A stretch of 64,000 nucleotides of DNA from Loxodes magnus (Eukaryota; Ciliophora; Karyorelictea; Loxodida; Loxodidae), in contig CAMPDV010000243.1 of assembly GCA_946699065.1 (NCBI GenBank), positions 62,001-126,000 of the forward strand, written 5' to 3'. Positions within the stretch are counted from its first letter, which is position 1, and every line of letters begins with the position of its first letter. Below, one piece after another: positions 41,513-55,400 of the stretch. A model generated the notes under the pieces. It worked only from the letters and a program-made list of their open reading frames with translations, was not told the DNA's origin and did no database searches. The position numbers and the translations under genes were made by a program.

Positions 41513-43252
41513 TGATATAGCCACAGCTTATACTCAAACTGTGTGACCACTCATGGTCTTACAGGTACTTGTCTTGACGTCCCATAGTCTCACCGTATTA
41601 TCATAACTTTCCGATACGATGAACTCTGAATCACTGGATATAGCCACAGCAGATACAGAACTAGTGTGACCACTCATGGTCTTACAGGTACCTGTCTTGA
41701 CGTCCCATAGTCTCACCGTATAATCATGACTTCCCGATACGATGAACTCTGAATCACTGGATATAGCCACAGCTTATACTCAATCTGTGTGACCACTCAT
41801 GGTCTAACAGATACCTGTCTTGACGTCCCATAGTCTCACCGTCTAATCTCCACTTCCCGATACGATGAACTCTGAATCACTGGATATAGCCACAGCTTAT
41901 ACTCAATCTGTGTGACCACTCATGGTCTTACAGATACCTGTCTTGACGTCCCATAGTCTCACCGTCTAATCTCAACTTCCCGATACGATGAACTCTGAAT
42001 CACTGGATATAGCCACAGCATATACATTACTCGTGTGACCACTCATGGTCTTACAGGTACCTGTCTTGACGTCCCATAGTCTCACCGTATAATCATGACT
42101 TCCCGATACGATGAACTCTGAATCACTGGATATAGCCACAGCTTATACTCAATCTGTGTGACCACTCATGGTCTTACAGGTACCTGTCTTGACGTTCCAT
42201 AGTCTCACCGTATTATCTCAACTTCCCGATACGATGAACTCAGAATCACTGGATATAGCCACAGATGATACAGAACTAATGTGACCACTCATGGTCTTAC
42301 AGGTACCTGTCTTGACGTCCCATAGTCTCACCGTATAATCATTACTTCCCGATACGATGAACTCAGAATCACTGGATATAGCCACAGATGATACAGAACT
42401 AGTGTGACCACTCATGGTCTTACAGGTACCTGTCTTGACGTCCCATAGTCTCACCGTATAATCATGACTTCCCGATACGATGAACTCTGAATCACTGGAT
42501 ATAGCCACAGCTTATACTCAATCTGTGTGACCACTCATGGTCTTACAGGTACCTGTCTTGACGTCCCATAGTCTCACCGTCTAATCTCAACTTCCCGATA
42601 CGATGAACTCTGAATCACGGGATATAGCCACAGATCATACAGAACTAGTGTGACCACTCATGGTCTTACAGGTACCTGTCTTGACGTCCCATAGTCTCAC
42701 CTCCTAATCATAACTTCCCGATACGATGAACTCTGAATCACTGGATATAGCCACAGATCTTACAGAATCTGTGTGACCACTCATGGTCTTACAGGTACCT
42801 GTCTTGACGTCCCATAGTCTCACCGTATAATCATAACTTTCCGATACGATGAACTCTGAATCACTGGATATAGCCACAGCAGATACATAACTAGTGTGAC
42901 CACTCATGGTCTTACAGGTACCTGTCCTGACGTCTCATAGTCTCACCGCCTAATCTACACTTCCCGATACGATGAACTCTGAATCAATGGATATAGCCAC
43001 AGATCTTACAGAATCTGTGTGACCACTCATGGTCTTACAGGTACCTGTCTTGACGTCCCATAGTCTCACCGTCTAATCGTCACTTCCGAATACGATGAAC
43101 TCTGAATCACTGGATATAGCCACAGCAGATACATAACCCGTGTGACCACTCATGGTCTTACAGGTACTTGTCTTGACGTCCCATAGTCTCACCGTATTAT
43201 CATAACTTTCCGATACGATGAACTCTGAATCACTGGATATAGCCACAGATCA
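41513..43252 (-). CDS. WD40-repeat open block D
   Basis: This block has 580 codons, about 14.1 units, open with UGA as Trp and UAR as Gln. One unit carries TGA in place of TGG at the blade Trp (42935-42937), linked to Lys33 changed to Arg, as in six other units elsewhere. Another has Gly35 changed to Ser (WDVKTSTC). The block ends at a one-base shortening in the AISSD segment at about 41511-41515. The unit just above that break reads GHTVWVQAVA, a Val at position 4 seen nowhere else that I noticed. Confidence 0.65.
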
Positions 43253-43262
43253 CTTGAACTAG
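43248..43262 (-). other. Frame-shifting unit allele, type 1, third copy
   Basis: This is the same shortened allele as at 24561, about 18.7 kb away, exactly seven units from the next copy. Confidence 0.8.
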
Positions 43263-44112
43263 TGTGACCACTCATGGTCTTACAGGTACCTGTCTTGACG
43301 TCCCATAGTCTCACCGTATAATCATGACTTCCCGATACGATGAACTCTGAATCACTGGATATAGCCACAGCTTATACTCAATCTGTGTGACCACTCATGG
43401 TCTTACAGGTACCTGTCTTGACGTCCCATAGTCTCACCGTATTATCTCAACTTCCCGATACGATGAACTCTGAATCACGGGATATAGCCACAGATCATAC
43501 AGAACTAGTGTGACCACTCATGGTCTTACAGGTACCTGTCTTGACGTCCCATAGTCTCACCGCCTAATCATAACTTCCCGATACGATGAACTCTGAATCA
43601 CTGGATATAGCCACAGATGATACAGAACTAGTGTGACCACTCATGGTCTTACAGGTACCTGTCTTGACGTCCCATAGTCTCACCGTATAATCATAACTTT
43701 CCGATACGATGAACTCTGAATCACTGGATATAGCCACAGCAGATACATAACTAGTGTGACCACTCATGGTCTTACAGGTACCTGTCCTGACGTCCCATAG
43801 TCTCACCGCCTAATCTACACTTCCCGATACGATGAACTCTGAATCACGGGATATAGCTACAGATCTTACAGAATCTGTGTGACCACTCATGGTCTTACAG
43901 GTACCTGTCTTGACGTCCCATAGTCTCACCGTCTAATCGTCACTTCCCGATACGATGAACTCTGAATCACTGGATATAGCCACAGCAGATACATAACCCG
44001 TGTGACCACTCATGGTCTTACAGGTACTTGTCTTGACGTCCCATAGTCTCACCGTATTATCATAACTTTCCGATACGATGAACTCTGAATCACTGGATAT
44101 AGCCACAGATCA
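43252..44112 (-). CDS. WD40-repeat open block C, seven units
   Basis: This block has 287 codons, exactly seven WD40 units between two copies of the same shortened allele. Seven is the usual number of blades in one closed propeller, but this may be chance, because other block lengths are not multiples of seven. The units include [15 protein letters not shown] (from cccgtgtgacc on the plus strand) and WDVRTG variants. The frame differs by one base from block B upstream and block D downstream. Confidence 0.65.
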
Positions 44113-44122
44113 CTTGAACTAG
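44108..44122 (-). other. Frame-shifting unit allele, type 1, fourth copy
   Basis: It follows the 43248 copy at seven units. The flanking unit order is largely shared between the two, pointing to a seven-unit duplication. Confidence 0.8.
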
Positions 44123-47100
44123 TGTGACCACTCATGGTCTTACAGGTACCTGTCCTGACGTCCCATAGTCTCACCGTCTAATATACACTTCCGAATACGA
44201 TGAACTCTGAATCAATGGATATAGCCACAGATCTTACAGAATCTGTGTGACCACTCATGGTCTTACAGGTACCTGTCTTGACGTCCCATAGTCTCACCGT
44301 CTAATATACACTTCCGAATACGATGAACTCTGAATCACTGGATATAGCCACAGATAATACATAACTAGTGTGACCACTCATGGTCTTACAGATACCTGTC
44401 TTGACGTCCCATAGTCTCACCGTCTAATATACACTTCCCGATACGATGAACTCTGAATCACTGGATATAGCTACAGCTTATACTCAATCTGTGTGACCAC
44501 TCATGGTCTTACAGGTACCTGTCTTGACGTCCCATAGTCTCACCGTTTAATATACACTTCCGAATACGATGAACTCTGAATCACTGGATATAGCCACAGA
44601 TCATACAGAACTAGTGTGACCACTCATGGTCTTACAGATACCTGTCTTGACGTCCCATAGTCTCACCGTCTAATATACACTTCCCGATACGATGAACTCT
44701 GAATCACTGGATATAGCTACAGCTTATACTCAATCTGTGTGACCACTCATGGTCTTACAGGTACCTGTCTTGACGTCCCATAGTCTCACCGTCTAATCGT
44801 CACTTCCCGATACGATGAACTCTGAATCACTGGATATAGCCACAGATAATACATAACTAGTGTGACCACTCATGGTCTTACAGGTACCTGTCTTGACGTC
44901 CCATAGTCTCACCTTATTATCATAACTTTCCGATACGATGAACTCTGAATCACTGGATATAGCCACAGCAGATACATAACTAGTGTGACCACTCATGGTC
45001 TTACAGGTACCTGTCCTGACGTCCCATAGTCTCACCGCCTAATCTACACTTCCCGATACGATGAACTCTGAATCAATGGATATAGCCACAGATAATACAT
45101 AACTAGTGTGACCACTCATGGTCTTACAGGTACCTGTCTTGACGTCCCATAGTCTCACCGTCTAATCATGACTTCCCGATACGATGAACTCTGAATCACT
45201 GGATATAGCCACAGCTTATACTCAATCTGTGTGACCACTCATGGTCTTACAGGTACCTGTCTTGACGTCCCATAGTCTCACCGTATAATCATTACTTCCC
45301 GATACTATGAACTCTGAATCACTGGATATAGCCACAGCTTATACTCAATCTGTGTGACCACTCATGGTCTAACAGATACCTGTCTTGACGTCCCATAGTC
45401 TCACCGTCTAATCTCCACTTCCCGATACGATGAACTCTGAATCACTGGATATAGCCACAGATGATACAGAACTAGTGTGACCACTCATGGTCTTACAGGT
45501 ACCTGTCTTGACGTCCCATAGTCTCACCGTCTAATATACACTTCCGAATACGATGAACTCTGAATCACTGGATATAGCCACAGCATATACATTACTCGTG
45601 TGACCACTCATGGTCTTACAGGTACCTGTCTTGACGTCCCATAGTCTCACCGTATAATCATGACTTCCCGATACGATGAACTCAGAATCACTGGATATAG
45701 CCACAGATCATACAGAACTAGTGTGACCACTCATGGTCTTACAGATACCTGTCTTGACGTCCCATAGTCTCACCGTCTAATCATTACTTCCCGATACTAT
45801 GAACTCTGAATCACTCGATATAGCCACAGATCATACAGAACTAGTGTGACCACTCATGGTCTTACAGGTACCTGTCTTGACGTCCCATAGTCTCACCGTA
45901 TAATCATGACTTCCCGATACGATGAACTCTGAATCACTGGATATAGCCACAGCTTATACTCAATCTGTGTGACCACTCATGGTCTTACAGATATCTGTCT
46001 TGACGTCCCATAGTCTCACCGTATAATCATGACTTCCCGATACTATGAACTCAGAATCACTGGATATAGCCACAGATCATACAGAACTAGTGTGACCACT
46101 CATGGTCTTACAGGTACCTGTCTTGACGTCCCATAGTCTCACCGTCTTATCATTACTTCCCGATACTATGAACTCTGAATCAATGGATATAGCTACAGAT
46201 CTTACAGAATCTGTGTGACCACTCATGGTCTTACAGGTACCTGTCTTGACGTCCCATAGTCTCACCGTCTAATCATGACTTCCCGATACTATGAACTCTG
46301 AATCACTGGATATAGCCACAGATAATACATAACTAGTGTGACCACTCATGGTCTTACAGGTACCTGTCTTGACGTCCCATAGTCTCACCGTCTAATCATT
46401 ACTTCCCGATACTATGAACTCTGAATCACTCGATATAGCCACAGATGATACATAACTAGTGTGACCACTCATGGTCTTACAGGTACCTGTCTTGACGTCC
46501 CATAGTCTCACCGTCTAATATACACTTCCGAATACGATGAACTCTGAATCACTGGATATAGCCACAGATAATACATAACTAGTGTGACCACTCATGGTCT
46601 TACAGATACCTGTCTTGACGTCCCATAGTCTCACCGTCTAATATACACTTCCCGATACGATGAACTCTGAATCACTGGATATAGCCACAGCTTATACTCA
46701 ATCTGTGTGACCACTCATGGTCTTACAGGTACCTGTCTTGACGTCCCATAGTCTCACCGTTTAATATACACTTCCGAATACGATGAACTCTGAATCACTG
46801 GATATAGCCACAGATAATACATAACTAGTGTGACCACTCATGGTCTTACAGGTACCTGTCTTGACGTCCCATAGTCTCACCTTATTATCATAACTTTCCG
46901 ATACGATGAACTCTGAATCACTGGATATAGCCACAGCAGATACATAACTAGTGTGACCACTCATGGTCTTACAGGTACCTGTCCTGACGTCCCATAGTCT
47001 CACCGCCTAATCTACACTTCCCGATACGATGAACTCTGAATCAATGGATATAGCCACAGATCTTACAGAATCTGTGTGACCACTCATGGTCTTACAGGTA

Positions 47101-50100
47101 CCTGTCCTGACGTCCCATAGTCTCACCGTATTATCTCAACTTCCCGATACGATGAACTCTGAATCACGGGATATAGCCACAGATCATACAGAACTAGTGT
47201 GACCACTCATGGTCTTACAGGTACCTGTCTTGACGTCCCATAGTCTCACCGTATAATCATAACTTCCCGATACGATGAACTCAGAATCACTGGATATAGC
47301 CACAGATGATACAGAACTAATGTGACCACTCATGGTCTTACAGGTACCTGTCTTGACGTCCCATAGTCTCACCGTATTATCTCAACTTCCCGATACGATG
47401 AACTCTGAATCACGGGATATAGCCACAGCTTATACTCAATCTGTGTGACCACTCATGGTCTAACAGATACCTGTCTTGACGTCCCATAGTCTCACCGTCT
47501 AATCGTCACTTCCGAATACGATGAACTCTGAATCACTGGATATAGCCACAGATGATACAGAACTAGTGTGACCACTCATGGTCTAACAGATACCTGTCTT
47601 GACGTCCCATAGTCTCACCGTCTAATATACACTTCCGAATACGATGAACTCTGAATCACTGGATATAGCCACAGATAATACATAACTAGTGTGACCACTC
47701 ATGGTCTTACAGGTACCTGTCTTGACGTCCCATAGTCTCACCGTATTATCATAACTTTCCGATACGATGAACTCTGAATCACTGGATATAGCCACAGATA
47801 ATACCTAATTAGTGTGACCACTCATGGTCTTACAGGTACCTGTCTTGAAGTCCCATAGTCTCACCGTCTAATATACACTTCCGAATACGATGAACTCTGA
47901 ATCACTGGATATAGCCACAGATAATACATAACTAGTGTGACCACTCATGGTCTTACAGGTACCTGTCTTGACGTCCCATAGTCTCACCGTCTAATCATGA
48001 CTTCCCGATACTATGAACTCTGAATCACTGGATATAGCCACAGATAATAAATAACTCGTGTGACCACTCATGGTCTAACAGGTACCTGTCTTGACGTCCC
48101 ATAGTCTCACCGTCTAATCATTACTTCCCGATACTATGAACTCTGAATCACTGGATATAGCCACAGCTTATACTCAATCTGTGTGACCACTCATGGTCTT
48201 ACAGGTACCTGTCTTGACGTCCCATAGTCTCACCGTATTATCATTACTTCCCGATACTATGAACTCTGAATCACTGGATATAGCCACAGCTTATACTCAA
48301 TCTGTGTGACCACTCATGGTCTTACAGGTACCTGTCTTGACGTCCCATAGTCTCACCGTCTAATCTCCACTTCCCGATACGATGAACTCTGAATCACTGG
48401 ATATAGCCACAGCATATACATTACTCGTGTGACCACTCATGGTCTTACAGGTACCTGTCTTGACGTCCCATAGTCTCACCGTATAATCATTACTTCCCGA
48501 TACGATGAACTCTGAATCACTGGATATAGCCACAGATGATACAGAACTAGTGTGACCACTCATGGTCTTACAGGTACCTGTCTTGACGTCCCATAGTCTC
48601 ACCGTATTATCTCAACTTCCCGATACGATGAACTCTGAATCACGGGATATAGCCACAGATCATACAGAACTAGTGTGACCACTCATGGTCTTACAGGTAC
48701 CTGTCTTGACGTCCCATAGTCTCACCGTATAATCATTACTTCCCGATACGATGAACTCTGAATCACTGGATATAGCCACAGATGATACAGAACTAGTGTG
48801 ACCACTCATGGTCTTACAGGTACCTGTCTTGACGTCCCATAGTCTCACCGTATAATCATTACTTCCCGATACGATGAACTCTGAATCACTGGATATAGCC
48901 ACAGATGATACAGAACTAGTGTGACCACTCATGGTCTAACAGATACCTGTCTTGACGTCCCATAGTCTCACCGTATAATCATAACTTCCCGATACGATGA
49001 ACTCAGAATCACTGGATATAGCCACAGATGATACAGAACTAATGTGACCACTCATGGTCTTACAGGTACCTGTCTTGACGTCCCATAGTCTCACCGTATT
49101 ATCTCAACTTCCCGATACGATGAACTCTGAATCACGGGATATAGCCACAGCTTATACTCAATCTGTGTGACCACTCATGGTCTAACAGATACCTGTCTTG
49201 ACGTCCCATAGTCTCACCGTCTAATCGTCACTTCCGAATACGATGAACTCTGAATCACTGGATATAGCCACAGATGATACAGAACTAGTGTGACCACTCA
49301 TGGTCTTACAGGTACTTGTCTTGACGTCCCATAGTCTCACCGTATTATCTCAACTTCCCGATACGATGAACTCTGAATCACGGGATATAGCCACAGATCA
49401 TACAGAACTAGTGTGACCACTCATGGTCTTACAGGTACCTGTCTTGACGTCCCATAGTCTCACCGTATAATCATGACTTCCCGATACGATGAACTCTGAA
49501 TCACTGGATATAGCCACAGCTTATGCTCAATCTGTGTGACCACTCATGGTCTTACAGGTACCTGTCTTGACGTCCCATAGTCTCACCGTATAATCATGAC
49601 TTCCCGATACGATGAACTCTGAATCACTGGATATAGCCACAGCTTATACTCAATCTGTGTGACCACTCATGGTCTTACAGGTACCTGTCTTGACGTCCCA
49701 TAGTCTCACCGTATTATCTCAACTTCCCGATACGATGAACTCTGAATCACGGGATATAGCCACAGATCATACAGAACTAGTGTGACCACTCATGGTCTTA
49801 CAGGTACCTGTCTTGACGTCCCATAGTCTCACCGTATAATCATAACTTCCCGATACGATGAACTCAGAATCACTGGATATAGCCACAGATGATACAGAAC
49901 TAATGTGACCACTCATGGTCTTACAGGTACCTGTCTTGACGTCCCATAGTCTCACCGTATTATCTCAACTTCCCGATACGATGAACTCTGAATCACGGGA
50001 TATAGCCACAGCTTATACTCAATCTGTGTGACCACTCATGGTCTAACAGATACCTGTCTTGACGTCCCATAGTCTCACCGTCTAATCGTCACTTCCGAAT

Positions 50101-52475
50101 ACGATGAACTCTGAATCACTGGATATAGCCACAGCATATACAGAACTAGTGTGACCACTCATGGTCTAACAGATACCTGTCTTGACGTCCCATAGTCTCA
50201 CCGTCTAATATACACTTCCGAATACGATGAACTCTGAATCACTGGATATAGCCACAGATAATACATAACTAGTGTGACCACTCATGGTCTTACAGGTACC
50301 TGTCTTGACGTCCCATAGTCTCACCGTATTATCATAACTTTCCGATACGATGAACTCTGAATCACTGGATATAGCCACAGATAATACCTAATTAGTGTGA
50401 CCACTCATGGTCTTACAGGTACCTGTCTTGAAGTCCCATAGTCTCACCGTCTAATATACACTTCCGAATACGATGAACTCTGAATCACTGGATATAGCCA
50501 CAGATAATACATAACTAGTGTGACCACTCATGGTCTTACAGGTACCTGTCTTGACGTCCCATAGTCTCACCGTATAATCATGACTTCCCGATACTATGAA
50601 CTCTGAATCACTGGATATAGCCACAGATAATAAATAACTCGTGTGACCACTCATGGTCTAACAGGTACCTGTCTTGACGTCCCATAGTCTCACCGTCTAA
50701 TCATTACTTCCCGATACTATGAACTCTGAATCACTGGATATAGCCACAGCTTATACTCAATCTGTGTGACCACTCATGGTCTTACAGGTACCTGTCTTGA
50801 CGTCCCATAGTCTCACCGTATTATCATTACTTCCCGATACTATGAACTCTGAATCACTCGATATAGCCACAGCATATACATTACTCGTGTGACCACTCAT
50901 GGTCTTACAGGTACCTGTCTTGACGTCCCATAGTCTCACCGTCTAATCATTACTTCCCGATACTATGAACTCTGAATCACTGGATATAGCCACAGCTTAT
51001 ACTCAATCTGTGTGACCACTCATGGTCTTACAGGTACCTGTCTTGACGTCCCATAGTCTCACCGTATTATCTCAACTTCCCGATACGATGAACTCTGAAT
51101 CACGGGATATAGCCACAGATCATACAGAACTAGTGTGACCACTCATGGTCTTACAGATACCTGTCTTGACGTCCCATAGTCTCACCGTCTAATCGTCACT
51201 TCCCGATACGATGAACTCTGAATCACTCGATATAGCCACAGATAATACCTAATTAGTGTGACCACTCATGGTCTAACAGATACCTGTCTTGACGTCCCAT
51301 AGTCTCACCGTCTAATATACACTTCCGACTACGATGAACTCTGAATCACTGGATATAGCCACAGATAATACATAACTAGTGTGACCACTCATGGTCTTAC
51401 AGGTACCTGTCTTGACGTCCCATAGTCTCACCGTATTATCATAACTTTCCGATACGATGAACTCTGAATCACTGGATATAGCCACAGATAATACCTAATT
51501 AGTGTGACCACTCATGGTCTTACAGGTACCTGTCTTGAAGTCCCATAGTCTCACCGTCTAATATACACTTCCGAATACGATGAACTCTGAATCACTGGAT
51601 ATAGCCACAGATAATACATAACTAGTGTGACCACTCATGGTCTTACAGGTACCTGTCTTGACGTCCCATAGTCTCACCGTCTAATCATGACTTCCCGATA
51701 CTATGAACTCTGAATCACTGGATATAGCCACAGATAATAAATAACTCGTGTGACCACTCATGGTCTAACAGGTACCTGTCTTGACGTCCCATAGTCTCAC
51801 CGTATAATCATGACTTCCCGATACTATGAACTCAGAATCACTGGATATAGCCACAGATCATACAGAACTAGTGTGACCACTCATGGTCTTACAGGTACCT
51901 GTCTTGACGTCCCATAGTCTCACCGTCTTATCATAACTTCCCGATACGATGAACTCTCAATCACTGGATATAGCCACAGATAATACATAACTAGTGTGAC
52001 CACTCATGGTCTTACAGGTACCTGTCTTGACGTCCCATAGTCTCACCGTCTAATCATGACTTCCCGATACTATGAACTCTGAATCACTGGATATAGCCAC
52101 AGATAATAAATAACTAGTGTGACCACTCATGGTCTTACAGGTACCTGTCTTGACGTCCCATAGTCTCACCGTCTAATCATTACTTCCCGATACTATGAAC
52201 TCTGAATCACTCGATATAGCCACAGATGATACATAACTAGTGTGACCACTCATGGTCTTACAGGTACCTGTCTTGACGTCCCATAGTCTCACCGTATAAT
52301 ATACACTTCCGAATACGATGAACTCTGAATCACTGGATATAGCCACAGATAATACATAACTAGTGTGACCACTCATGGTCTTACAGGTACCTGTCTTGAC
52401 GTCCCATAGTCTCACCGTATTATCATAACTTTCCGATACGATGAACTCTGAATCACTGGATATAGCCACAGATCA
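44112..52475 (-). CDS. Giant WD40-repeat protein, open block B
   Basis: This block has 2788 codons, exactly 68 units, bounded on both sides by the same shortened allele (cacttgaact in place of catacagaact on the plus strand). It is open only with UGA as Trp and UAR as Gln. From about 47.8 kb upward it carries the NQVLSVA unit (TAG at position 5), often followed by a unit with Val32 changed to Phe; in this window the NQVL unit is confined to the 5' part of the array. It contains SYVLSVA, SYLLSVA and FGSVYQT units, and one TGA at Ser15 (51957-51959). A 21-unit duplication (47184 matches 49767) lies inside it. It probably continues block A; the one-base offset at 52475 is the only thing separating them. 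Confidence 0.75.
45655..46680 (-). repeat. Higher-order repeat X, copy 3 (shorter)
   Basis: It shares about eight units with copies 1 and 2, including GSNDKT near 46150. It diverges at about 46690, where the position 4-7 variant changes from SNVY to DWVQ. Confidence 0.85.
47184..49955 (-). repeat. 21-unit repeated segment
   Basis: The unit block starting at 47184 recurs at 49767, exactly 2583 bases (21 units) away with no indel between them. Both copies are followed by a TAG at position 38 and the GSDDQT unit. Confidence 0.75.
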
Positions 52476-52484
52476 CTTGAACTA
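52470..52484 (-). other. Frame-shifting unit allele, type 1, fifth copy
   Basis: This is the only shortening above 44.2 kb. It separates the 3842-codon block from the 2788-codon block. A duplicate of the surrounding region (50757 matches 52970, 18 units minus one base) has the full-length allele at the equivalent place, so the shortened form is not needed there. Confidence 0.8.
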
Positions 52485-55400
52485 GTGTGACCACTCATGG
52501 TCTTACAGGTACCTGTCTTGACGTCCCATAGTCTCACCGTATTATCATAACTTTCCGATACGATGAACTCTGAATCACTGGATATAGCCACAGATAATAC
52601 CTAATTAGTGTGACCACTCATGGTCTTACAGGTACCTGTCTTGAAGTCCCATAGTCTCACCGTCTAATATACACTTCCGAATACGATGAACTCTGAATCA
52701 CTGGATATAGCCACAGATAATACATAACTAGTGTGACCACTCATGGTCTTACAGGTACCTGTCTTGACGTCCCATAGTCTCACCGTCTAATCATGACTTC
52801 CCGATACTATGAACTCTGAATCACTGGATATAGCCACAGATAATAAATAACTCGTGTGACCACTCATGGTCTAACAGGTACCTGTCTTGACGTCCCATAG
52901 TCTCACCGTCTAATCATTACTTCCCGATACTATGAACTCTGAATCACTGGATATAGCCACAGCTTATACTCAATCTGTGTGACCACTCATGGTCTTACAG
53001 GTACCTGTCTTGACGTCCCATAGTCTCACCGTATTATCATTACTTCCCGATACTATGAACTCTGAATCACTCGATATAGCCACAGCATATACATTACTCG
53101 TGTGACCACTCATGGTCTTACAGGTACCTGTCTTGACGTCCCATAGTCTCACCGTCTAATCATTACTTCCCGATACTATGAACTCTGAATCACTGGATAT
53201 AGCCACAGCTTATACTCAATCTGTGTGACCACTCATGGTCTTACAGGTACCTGTCTTGACGTCCCATAGTCTCACCGTATTATCTCAACTTCCCGATACG
53301 ATGAACTCTGAATCACGGGATATAGCCACAGATCATACAGAACTAGTGTGACCACTCATGGTCTTACAGATACCTGTCTTGACGTCCCATAGTCTCACCG
53401 TCTAATCGTCACTTCCCGATACGATGAACTCTGAATCACTCGATATAGCCACAGATAATACCTAATTAGTGTGACCACTCATGGTCTAACAGATACCTGT
53501 CTTGACGTCCCATAGTCTCACCGTCTAATATACACTTCCGACTACGATGAACTCTGAATCACTGGATATAGCCACAGATAATACATAACTAGTGTGACCA
53601 CTCATGGTCTTACAGGTACCTGTCTTGACGTCCCATAGTCTCACCGTATTATCATAACTTTCCGATACGATGAACTCTGAATCACTGGATATAGCCACAG
53701 ATAATACCTAATTAGTGTGACCACTCATGGTCTTACAGGTACCTGTCTTGAAGTCCCATAGTCTCACCGTCTAATATACACTTCCGAATACGATGAACTC
53801 TGAATCACTGGATATAGCCACAGATAATACATAACTAGTGTGACCACTCATGGTCATACAGGTACCTGTCTTGACGTCCCATAGTCTCACCGTATAATCA
53901 TGACTTCCCGATACTATGAACTCAGAATCACTGGATATAGCCACAGATCATACAGAACTAGTGTGACCACTCATGGTCTTACAGGTACCTGTCTTGACGT
54001 CCCATAGTCTCACCGTCTAATCATTACTTCCCGATACTATGAACTCTCAATCAATGGATATAGCTACAGATCTTACAGAATCTGTGTGACCACTCATGGT
54101 CTTACAGGTACCTGTCTTGACGTCCCATAGTCTCACCGTCTAATCATGACTTCCCGATACTATGAACTCTGAATCACTGGATATAGCCACAGATAATAAA
54201 TAACTAGTGTGACCACTCATGGTCTTACAGGTACCTGTCTTGACGTCCCATAGTCTCACCGTCTAATCATTACTTCCCGATACTATGAACTCTGAATCAC
54301 TCGATATAGCCACAGATGATACATAACTAGTGTGACCACTCATGGTCTTACAGGTACCTGTCTTGACGTCCCATAGTCTCACCGTCTAATATACACTTCC
54401 GAATACGATGAACTCTGAATCACTGGATATAGCCACAGATAATACATAACTAGTGTGACCACTCATGGTCTTACAGGTACCTGTCTTGACGTCCCATAGT
54501 CTCACCGTATTATCATAACTTTCCGATACGATGAACTCTGAATCACTGGATATAGCCACAGATAATACCTAATTAGTGTGACCACTCATGGTCTTACAGG
54601 TACCTGTCTTGAAGTCCCATAGTCTCACCGTCTAATATACACTTCCGAATACGATGAACTCTGAATCACTGGATATAGCCACAGATAATACAGAACTAGT
54701 GTGACCACTCATGGTCTTACAGATACCTGTCTTGACGTCCCATAGTCTCACCGTCTAATCATTACTTCCCGATACTATGAACTCTGAATCACTCGATATA
54801 GCCACAGCATATACATTACTCGTGTGACCACTCATGGTCTAACAGATACCTGTCTTGACGTCCCATAGTCTCACCGTATTATCATAACTTTCCGATACGA
54901 TGAACTCTGAATCACTGGATATAGCCACAGATAATACCTAATTAGTGTGACCACTCATGGTCTTACAGATACCTGTCTTGACGTCCCATAGTCTCACCGT
55001 CTAATCGTCACTTCCGAATACGATGAACTCTGAATCACTGGATATAGCCACAGATGATACAGAACTAGTGTGACCACTCATGGTCTAACAGGTACCTGTC
55101 TTGACGTCCCATAGTCTCACCGTCTAATCTCCACTTTCCGATACGATGAACTCTGAATCACTGGATATAGCCACAGCAGATACATAACTAGTGTGACCAC
55201 TCATGGTCTTACAGGTACCTGTCTTGACGTCCCATAGTCTCACCGTATAATCATGACTTCCCGATACGATGAACTCTGAATCACTCGATATAGCCACAGA
55301 TAATACCTAATTAGTGTGACCACTCATGGTCTAACAGATACCTGTCTTGACGTCCCATAGTCTCACCGTCTAATATACACTTCCGACTACGATGAACTCT

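Noticed and set aside
24561-52484. Euplotes-type programmed +1 frameshifting at the shortened sites
   Set aside because: Those sites use AAA followed by UAA or UAG. The sites here lack that motif, and restoring phase would need a -1 or +2 step.
24561-52484. Short spliced introns at the shortened sites
   Set aside because: The units lose one base and gain none; no inserted stretch with GT-AG ends is present.
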